Shown one piece after another: positions 57,206 to 64,000 of a stretch of DNA of 64,000 nt. The stretch comes from Amorphophallus konjac (taxonomy: Eukaryota; Streptophyta; Magnoliopsida; Alismatales; Araceae). Each line of letters begins with the position of its first letter. The first letter of the stretch is position 1. Position numbers and translations under genes: made by a program. The DNA is taken from the NCBI GenBank assembly GCA_022559845.1, contig CM040118.1:163390331-163454330 (forward strand), in the 5' to 3' direction. The notes below the pieces were generated by a model that ran no database searches, was not told the DNA's origin, and saw nothing but the letters and a program-made list of their open reading frames with translations.

Positions 57206-57460
57206 GAGCCAAGGAGGCTCAGATGAGTAGTTTTTCGAGGCTTTGGACCGGCGTGGCTCAGGTGGGTGGAATTCCGTTGGCGTTATGGAGCCGCTTATAG
57301 CGGTCGCCGAGGCCCATAATGATGATCCTGACGGATTCGAAACGAAGGGGCCCCCCTTTTTCACGGAGCACGGAACGGCGCGCCGCCCCCCTCAGGGGTT
57401 TTTAGGGGGCGCTGTTCATCGTTCTAGGCTTCCAGGGTTTTAGGCTTTCCTTGCTTCTTG

Positions 57461-60076
57461 ATGCGCCGTGAGAGCACAGCGGAGACGCGGAGCCTTGCTG
57501 CGGCGTTCATGGAGTTGGCGAGGATAACCGCAGAGGCGGTCCGGCAACTTCCTTCTCCCCCGGAGTCTTCGAGCTCGTACGAGGGATCTTCCCCCGACTC
57601 GATGGCAGATCAGAGTCCGGAGCTTGTGCCGGAGAGGCGGGAACCCGTCCCCAACTGCAGTGAGTTGGGGGAAGCGGAGGTGCGGAGGCTGGAGCATCGT
57701 TTTCGCCTGCCTCTCAGATACAGCTTTGCTGCCGCCGCTCCGTATGAGACGAGTCTGGATGATCGCGGGGAGCACATTTGCACCTTTCTTCTGGCTTGGA
57801 AGAGCGGATTTCGTCTCCCTTTCGATCCTTTCGTGCTGCAGCTTCTTAATTTTTTTCTGTTGGTGCCTATTCAGTTGGTGGCCAACTCATATCTTCTGCT
57901 CTTGGCCTTCCGGATTCTTTGTCGTCAGCACGGCATTTTTCCTTCCTTGGACCTCTTCCATTTCTTTTTTGAGTTGAAAGCGCACCCGTCAGCGGGGAAA
58001 GGCTTCTACTTCATCCAGGCGCGGAGGAATAGGAGCTGCATCTCACTTGCGGCGAAGGACTCCTCGCACAAGGAGTGGAAGACCCACTTCTTCTGGGTGA
58101 AGGCGGTGGCGACGGACGAGATCTGGAGATGTCGGACCTCGCCCAACTTTCATCCGAATCTGCCCCCTCGCCAGGAGGAATTCCCTCCCCACGTGGAGTA
58201 GCAGGCTGCCCGTCTACTGGAGGACCGTCGATCGACCGAGGAGCTGGTGACGCCGGAGAACATCGAACGGTGTCTTCTCTCGCGGTTGACGTCGACAGGT
58301 ACAGCTCTTAAGGCTCTTTTTCTGGGGTGGTAGCTCCTTTCCTCCTCCTGACTGGGGCTTCTCCTTGTTGCAGACGTGAGGCGGGAGCCTCTGGAGGAGG
58401 CGGCCGAGGTCATCGATTTGGGAGATGACTCAGCAGCCGATGAACCTGATGCCTCGGCGAGTCGCGCCCAGGCCCGAGACAAGGGCAAGGGGGTGGCCCC
58501 CGAGGGGTCTTCTCGATCGACCGGCCTGAAGCGCAAGGATCCCCTGGCGGGGAAACTGCGGGAGGCCGTGAAGGCCAGGAAAAGGGCCAAGAAGGCTGGC
58601 CTTTCTACCGCCGTCGGGGGTGATTCTGGCTCGGCGGCGCTCCCCCCTCGGGGGTAGGATGGGGCCGACCCCTCCGGGGTGGCTCTCCCATCCGCCGGGC
58701 GAGAGGGGGCCGAGGAGACCAGGGGCCCCTCAGAGGGAGGTGATGGGTCGGCTCTCCCCTCTGCGGGGGCAGAGGGGGCCGATGCCGGTGTGGCCGGCGC
58801 TGGGACCGAGGGATCGGTCGGCGCGGATGGGGGTTCGCCCGCGGGGGCGTTGCGGCCCCACGTGCCGGAAGTTTCTGGTGCCGCCGATCCCGCGGCGCCG
58901 GTCGAGGGTGGGGGTTCGCCCGGGGAGGCGTCGCAACCCCAACCGACCGTGGCGCGCGGGGCGATCAGCTTAGCTACCCGAACAGGGTCTTCTGGCGGGG
59001 TGCCCAGGGTGGAGCGGTCCCCTTTGCTGGAGCCTCTGGACAGGCTCGGTGTCTCGGGCGACTTGTACCGGTTCTTCCGGTCGATCGCCGAGAGGACGAG
59101 GGGGGGAGAAAGGCACAACACTCCCGCCGGGGTCCTTGATGTCCTGATGGAGGGTGGCCTGGTCATAGCTCGGACAGCGGCCGTGATGGCAGAGGCACAC
59201 GCCCGGACGAAGGCGGAACGGTCGAGGCTTGCATGGACCCTTGGTGGATGCGAGGGAAAACTAGCCCGGCTCGAGGGGGAGCATGAGGGGCTCCGGCGGG
59301 AGTTCCTCGCATTCAGGGAGTTGGCGCGGTCGAGCCGACGGGAAGCCGAGGCGCTGGACGAGCAGCTAGCAAGGGCCCAAGAATCGCTCGAGAGGAAGAG
59401 CAAACGTCTGGAAGATGAGCGTCAGCGTCACATCGAGCTGGATGGCCTCTGGGAGCTTGAGCGCCGCGAGCTGCAGGATCGGGCGGAGGACGCGGAGCGC
59501 CTTCGTGCTGAGGCCGAGGCAGACCGAGCCCGGGCGGAGGGCCGGACGATCGAAGCCGAGCGGAGGATGACCGAGCTAGAGGAGCGTCTGGCGAGGGCGG
59601 AAGAGCGTGCGGCCGAGGCGGAGCGGGCTCGGGTTGAGCTTGTCGGAAGGGTAGGGCAGGTCGAGGCGGAGGCGATCGAGCGTTACAAAGGCTCGGAAGC
59701 TTACTCGGCCGACCTGATTAAAGCTGCCCTCCCCTACTACAAGGTAGCGCTCCGCCGGGGTGCTCGAAAGGGATTCAGGCAGGGCTATCGCCGGGCGATG
59801 AGCTATGCCAATGAGCACCTTGCCGGGGGCGATTTTCCTTACGGCCAGAGTTATGACTCGGATGAGTCAGTTTCCAGCTCCTCATCCTCGACCGGGGAAG
59901 AACAGGAGGAGTCACTTCCAGCGGGGTCACCAACTCCGGAGGCTCCGGGAGGGCTCACGACCGGGACAATTCTCGCACAGGCGAGGTCAGTGTCCGGGCC
60001 GGCCGTCACCGAAGGTACCGGGGGTGATGCGTCCCCTACTGCTGTTCCTGAGCTTCAAAGTGGGCCCGAGGCCTGA
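57461..60076 (+). pseudogene. Antisense gene of element D: Transposase_28-like domain plus coiled coil
   Basis: Two exons, 57461-58298 and 58374-60076, with a 75-nt intron (ACAG|GTACAG, TTGCAG|AC) that keeps the frame. Exon 1 matches the pattern of the Transposase_28 family (putative gypsy-type transposon protein): YSFAAAAPYETSLDD, FCLPF-like FRLPFDPFVLQLLNFF, QLVANSYLLLLAFRILC, FHFFFELK, GFYFIQARR, and a charged W-K-THFFWVK stretch. Exon 2 has low-complexity G/A/P-rich repeats, then DLYRFFRSIAER and a long E/R/A coiled coil (about 59190-59690), ending in SSSSSSTGEEQEE. Two TAG codons (58199 and 58655) interrupt it. Such antisense genes are known in Tat elements; their function is unknown. 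Confidence 0.75.
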
Positions 60077-60151
60077 TGTATTTTGCTTTATTTTGCCCCT
60101 TCCCCTTTTTGTCTATTTTTCCTTTTGTAAGAGGACTTCTTTATGGGAGGT

Positions 60152-60157
60152 AATAAA
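60152..60157 (+). terminator. Polyadenylation signal of the D antisense gene
   Basis: AATAAA, 76 nt after the stop codon at 60076, in a T-rich 3' end. It supports transcription of this gene on the plus strand. Confidence 0.5.
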
Positions 60158-60429
60158 GAACTTACTTTGTTTGATCGCTATCTTTGCTGTGAATTGGCTG
60201 GCGTATCGGGGGCAGTTGGAAAGTGCCGATATTCTTTGCACCATTTTCGCATGCCGATTCGGGAGACTTCTGGCGGGGCATCCTTTCATTCCACCATGCT
60301 TTGAAAGTCGAGGCGCTTCGTGAATCCCGCTAGGGCGGGGACCGAGGAATTTGAGGTGACCTTCCAGGGGAGGTCCTGTAGCGTGTTTTCGAGGGGGGAG
60401 TCATTTAAGGCGCGTGGCCTCCCTTGGCC

Positions 60430-61289
60430 TATAAAAAGGACCGAAGGGTGCTCCTTCCCTCTTAACACTTAGGACTCTCGCCGGTGGTCTGCTCTTATTC
60501 CCTCATTTTCGCTCTACGTCGCGCCGCCGCGATCGGAGCATGGAGGACCCTTCAGAAGGTGACGCCGCAGACGACGGGGAGCGGCCGGTTCCAGCTATCC
60601 TGGAATATCGGTCGGATCCCACGGTCGCCGCGTGTGCATGAGGCAGGTCCGACGGTCGTCGTGTGGATCTGGAGAGGGCTTCGACGTGTGGGGGCACGCC
60701 GTTTGCCTCCTCTTGGCTCCGGCGAGGCTTCCGGGCGGACGCCGAGATGGAGGGCGGATGGGGGAGTTAGGGATGCCGGCCGCCATTCCCCTCCGTGGGA
60801 GGGGAGGAGGCGGCTCACCTCTGTCCACAGCCTCTTTCTCTCTCTTTTGTTCTTCATTTCTTTCACTCTTCGGGGGCTGCTTGCTTTCTGTTCGCCTCCA
60901 AGGAGTTGGTGGGTTGGCAGAGAGGAGACCTTCACGGTGCTCCTTTTTCCAGGTTGTTGCCAACTTGGAAGGTAGCCTTCCTCGCGTGAAAGGTGGCCTT
61001 CTCCTTGTCATCCCTCTGTCACCCTTGTCACGGTCCACCCGAGCCAACTAGGTCGACCATCTCTTGTCCGAGCCAGTTTCTATGCGAGGCAGAGTCAGTG
61101 GCTGGATGCGAGAAGGTCAAGACCGGGTCGGCCGGGCGATGGCCGTCTGCCGTGGTGCTAGATGGATTTTTGCTTTTCACTATGTAATGTATTGGCAGTT
61201 GCCTTTCTGATGTACCAAAAATTATCTTGAATGAATGTAAAAGGGGGTTTTATTTTACCCGATTTGTTGATACAGTTTTCAGAAATAAA
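60430..61289 (+). other. Candidate second plus-strand transcription unit in element D
   Basis: A good TATA box (CTATAAAAAG, 60430-60439) lies about 110 bp before an ATG at 60540 (MEDPSEGDAADDGERPVP, stopping after about 34 codons). A longer overlapping frame occupies 60632-61051 without recognisable motifs. AATAAA is at 61284-61289, just overlapping the 3' end of the minus-strand integrase gene. It may be a decayed additional antisense gene or a noncoding RNA. Nothing identifies the product. Confidence 0.35.
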
Positions 61290-63999
61290 ATCTGCGTAGT
61301 GTGGTTGCGTTCCATGTCCGGGGAATGGGTTCCCCTTCCATTGTGGCCAACCTGTACGCACCTTTCCCGAGCATCTCGATCACTCGGTAGGGGCCTTCCC
61401 AGTTGGGGGATAGCTTGCCCGCCGCCTCCAGTGGTCGAGAGGCTTCGGTCTTCCTGAGGATGAAGTCCCCTGGTCGGAATTGTCTGCCCCGGACCTTGGA
61501 AATGTAGTACCGAGTGAGGCGGCGCTGGTATTCCGTAGCTCGGACGTTCGCGATCTCTCGGAGTTCATCTGCCAGGTCGAGGTTCTCGAGCAACTTCTGC
61601 TCGTTTGCCTCAGGCGAAAAGCTGATCACTCGGAGAGACGGATTGACGATCTCTAACGGAACGACGGCTTCGATGCCATATACCAGCTGAAAAGGGGTCT
61701 CACCAGTTGCCGTCCTGGGGGTCGTTCGGTGCTACCATAGTACGGTAGGCAGTTCCTCGAGCCAGCTACCCTTAGCCTTGCCGAGTCTGGTTTTTATGCC
61801 CTTCAAGATGGTTTTGTTGGCATTTTCAACCAGCCCATTGGCCTGAGGGTGGGCGACCGAAGTGAAGTGGTTGCGGATATTTAGGTCAGCGCATCTGTCT
61901 CGGAAGTATCGAGAGTCGAATTGCCGCCCGTTATCGCTCACTATCACTCGGGGGATGCCAAAGCGACAGATGATCGATTTCCAAACGAAGCCCCAGGCGA
62001 CTGTCTCGGTGATCCTTGCTGTAGCTTCAGCCTCGATCCACTTGGTGAAGTAGTCGATGGCGACGATGATGAACTTCTTCTGGGATTGAGCCGTTGGGAA
62101 TGGCCCAAGGATGTCGATCCCCCACCGAGCGAAAGGGTAGGGCTCGGTAAGGGTGATAAGTTCCGTGGCCGGCTGATGGACCAAATTGTCGAACCGCTGG
62201 CAACGGTCGCACTGTTGTACGTAAGCCGTGCAGTCGCGCTGTAGGGTAGGCCACCAGTACCCCTGCCTTAGCAGGATTCTGGACAGCGACCGACCTCCTG
62301 AATGTGCTCCGTATAGGCCTTGATGAATCTCTTCAACAACTTGGCTTGCTTCGTCGGGACCGAGACACTTCAGAAGGGGCCCGGAGAACGATCTTCGGTA
62401 GAGAACGTTGTCGAGGATGACAAAGCGCCGAGCTTGGTACTTCATTCGGCGGGCTTCCCGAGGGTCGGAGGGCTCCTGGGAGTCCCGTAGCCAGGACAGG
62501 TAGGGGGAGCGCCAGTCACCGGGAGTGGCCGAGTCAATGGCGAGGAGCTCCGAGTCTATGCTCGGGCGCTCTAGCTCTTCTAGGAGGACCGATCGTGTAC
62601 CTTCCGGGTCTAGGGAGGAGGCCAGTCGGGAGAGGGCGTTCACCCGAGAGTTTTGCTCCCGAGCTATTCGGACTACCTCGAACTCCTTGAACTGCTGGGC
62701 CAGGCTCCGGACCAATTGGAGGTATTTGATCATAGGTGCCTCCCGAGCTTTGTACTCGCCATTGACCTGGCTTGCAACTAGCTGGGAGTCGGTGTGGATC
62801 CTGACTCGCTCGGCCCCCAACCGTCGGGCAATGCGGGCTCCCGAGATAAGGGCCTCGTACTCAGAAGCATTATTGGATGCCAGAAAGTTGAACTTCAGGG
62901 CGTATTGCAATTCTATTCCTTCGGGGGACTTTAGGAGGATCCCTGCGCCGCTGCCGACCGAGTTGGACAATCCATCGACGAACAGCTCCCAGGTTGGCCC
63001 GGTTGCTGTCGGAGGCCTGTCCTCGACCGGAACGGTGCTCTCGGCGATGAAGTCGGTGAGCGCTTGTCCTTTGATAGCTGATCGTGGCCGATACGAGATG
63101 TCGTCGGCCCCGAGCATGATGGCCCATTTGACGAGTCGCCCCGAGGCTTCGGGATGGGCCATAATCTTCTTCAGTGGCTCGCCGGTTAGCACGGTGATGG
63201 GATGCCCCTTGAAGTAGGGTCGGAGGCGCTTTGCGGAGGTAACCAATGCTAGCACGAGTTTCTCGGTTGCGGGGTACCTCCGCTCGGCCTCGTTGAGCAC
63301 CTTGCTGGTGTAGTAGACCGGCCTCTCGATTCCTGAGTCATTTCTGACTAGGACCGAGCTGACCGTTGATGGCGTCGCTGAGAGATAGAGCAACAAGACC
63401 TCGCCCGGGACGGGCTTGGAAAGCACCGGGGGCGAAGCCAGGAACTCTTTGAGCTCGGCGAACGCTGTCTGGCATTCCCCATCCCATGCGAACGTAGCAG
63501 ATGCTACCTTGGGCCCCCTCATCAGCTTGAAGAAGGGCAAGCATCGTTCGGCCGCACGGGACAGGAAACGACTGAGAGCAGCGACACGCCCCATCAGACG
63601 CTGGACGTCTTTAATACACGTGGGCGGGTGCATGTCCAGGATGGCCTGGACCTTATCGGGGTTGGCTTCGATCCCTCGCTGAGTGACCAGGAAATCGAGG
63701 AACTTCCCGGATCTTACTCCAAAGGCGCACTTGGCGGGATTGAGCTTCATGCTGTACTTCAGGAGGGTGCCGAAAGTCTCGGCGAGGTCGGTGAAGTGGT
63801 CTTGGGCCCTCGGGGTCTTGACGAGCATGTCGTCGATGTAGGCCTCGACGTTCTGACCTAACTGTCCCTCGAACATATGGTTGACCAGTCGCTGGTATGT
63901 GGCTCCAGCATTCTTCAATCCGAAGGGCATCCGGGTGTAGCAGTACACGCCGTAGTCGGTGATGAAGGCGGTCCTCTTGACATCTTCAGGGTTCATTCG
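61279..63999 (-). pseudogene. Element D Pol: RT (partial), dual RNase H, integrase
   Basis: One frame from the window edge to 61279 with a single TAG at 61730. RT (start cut off): RTAFITDYGVYCYTRMPFGLKNAGATYQR and catalytic EAYIDDMLVK. RNase H follows, then a second RNase H with LFVDGLSNSVGSGAGILL, NNASEYEALISGA and IHTDSQLVASQV. Integrase: GLYGAHSGG and QQCDRCQ (zinc site), WGIDILGPF, IVSDNGRQF and HPQANGLVENANK (complete D-D-E). The C-terminal part (61629-61279) has WEGPYRVIEMLGKGAYRL. Catalytic residues are all present. The one stop may make this copy non-autonomous. Confidence 0.93.
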
Positions 64000-64000
64000 G

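Larger units (their letters stand above)
56401..64000 (-). mobile_element. Element D: GC-rich Tat-type Ty3 element, 3' half
   Basis: From the window end to the left: RT (partial), two RNase H domains, integrase, an intergenic part, an antisense gene, a polypurine tract and the LTR. Pol is almost intact (one stop in some 900 codons), so D appears younger than A. GC content is visibly higher than in all neighbours. D truncates or interrupts E2. Its 5' LTR, gag and protease lie outside. Confidence 0.88.

Noticed and set aside
56769..57230. Open frame of 153 codons in D's LTR
   Set aside because: No motif, overlapping frames on both strands, and the region is an LTR.
58150..59403. 417-codon minus-strand open frame in element D
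   Set aside because: It mirrors the GC-rich antisense gene on plus, which has domain and coiled-coil support. The mirror is serine/proline/alanine-rich without motifs.
1..64000. tRNA, rRNA, bacterial or phage genes
   Set aside because: None was recognised. All coding similarity is to plant retroelements.

Overview
The window reads as a plant nuclear heterochromatic segment from a large, repeat-rich flowering-plant genome. Nearly everything that can be assigned is a retrotransposon: Ty3/gypsy elements of the Tat type (two RNase H domains, antisense extra genes), Ty1/copia elements that look like Sireviruses (several polypurine tracts upstream of the LTR), and a plant L1 LINE. I found no single-copy host gene, tRNA, rRNA, or prokaryotic feature. 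The species cannot be named from the sequence.

Layout. 1-800: no recognisable gene. 800-2560: an LTR-like stretch with palindrome clusters and a minus-strand TATA box. 2818-4316: broken Ty3 gag (minus). 4317-5991: 3' noncoding part of a copia/Sirevirus element (E1, plus), whose 3' LTR begins at 5992. That LTR is split by element A and resumes at 47519-49855. Element A (6199-47513, minus) has 1,745-bp LTRs and the 5-bp target duplication GCTAG on both sides. Inside A are three later insertions: a solo LTR (9006-10755, duplication GTATC), a plus-strand non-autonomous Ty3 element C (14506-27780, duplication CCGTG, about 2.7-kb LTRs), and an L1 LINE (39118-45001, plus, 13-bp duplication). Without them A is about 20.4 kb. 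49856-50489 is an unassigned repeat fragment. 50490-56400 is a second Sirevirus-like element (E2, minus; 3' LTR plus 3' noncoding region), whose LTR holds a 131-bp LINE tail. From 56401 to the window end lies a GC-rich Tat element D (minus), whose 5' half is outside the window.

How the parts relate. A encodes Gag, protease, RT, two RNase H domains and integrase on the minus strand, all damaged by stops and frameshifts. Between the pol end and the 3' LTR it carries two plus-strand (antisense) spliced genes: a plant-mobile-domain gene (11050-14038, about seven exons) and a DUF7745-like gene (27983-29441, two exons). D has a comparable antisense gene with one intron (Transposase_28-like plus coiled coil, 57461-60076). 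C shares A's LTR ends, primer-binding site, leader block and 3' noncoding blocks but lacks protease, RT and integrase, so it probably depended on A-like relatives.

The most unusual signals are: (1) introns 2-6 of the plant-mobile-domain gene resemble one another; (2) arrays of CG-rich 25-30-nt imperfect palindromes occur in LTRs of unrelated families upstream of the TATA box, and also flank A's antisense genes; (3) A's two LTRs differ mostly within these arrays, largely by C/T and G/A changes; (4) a 33-nt leader block is identical between A and C.
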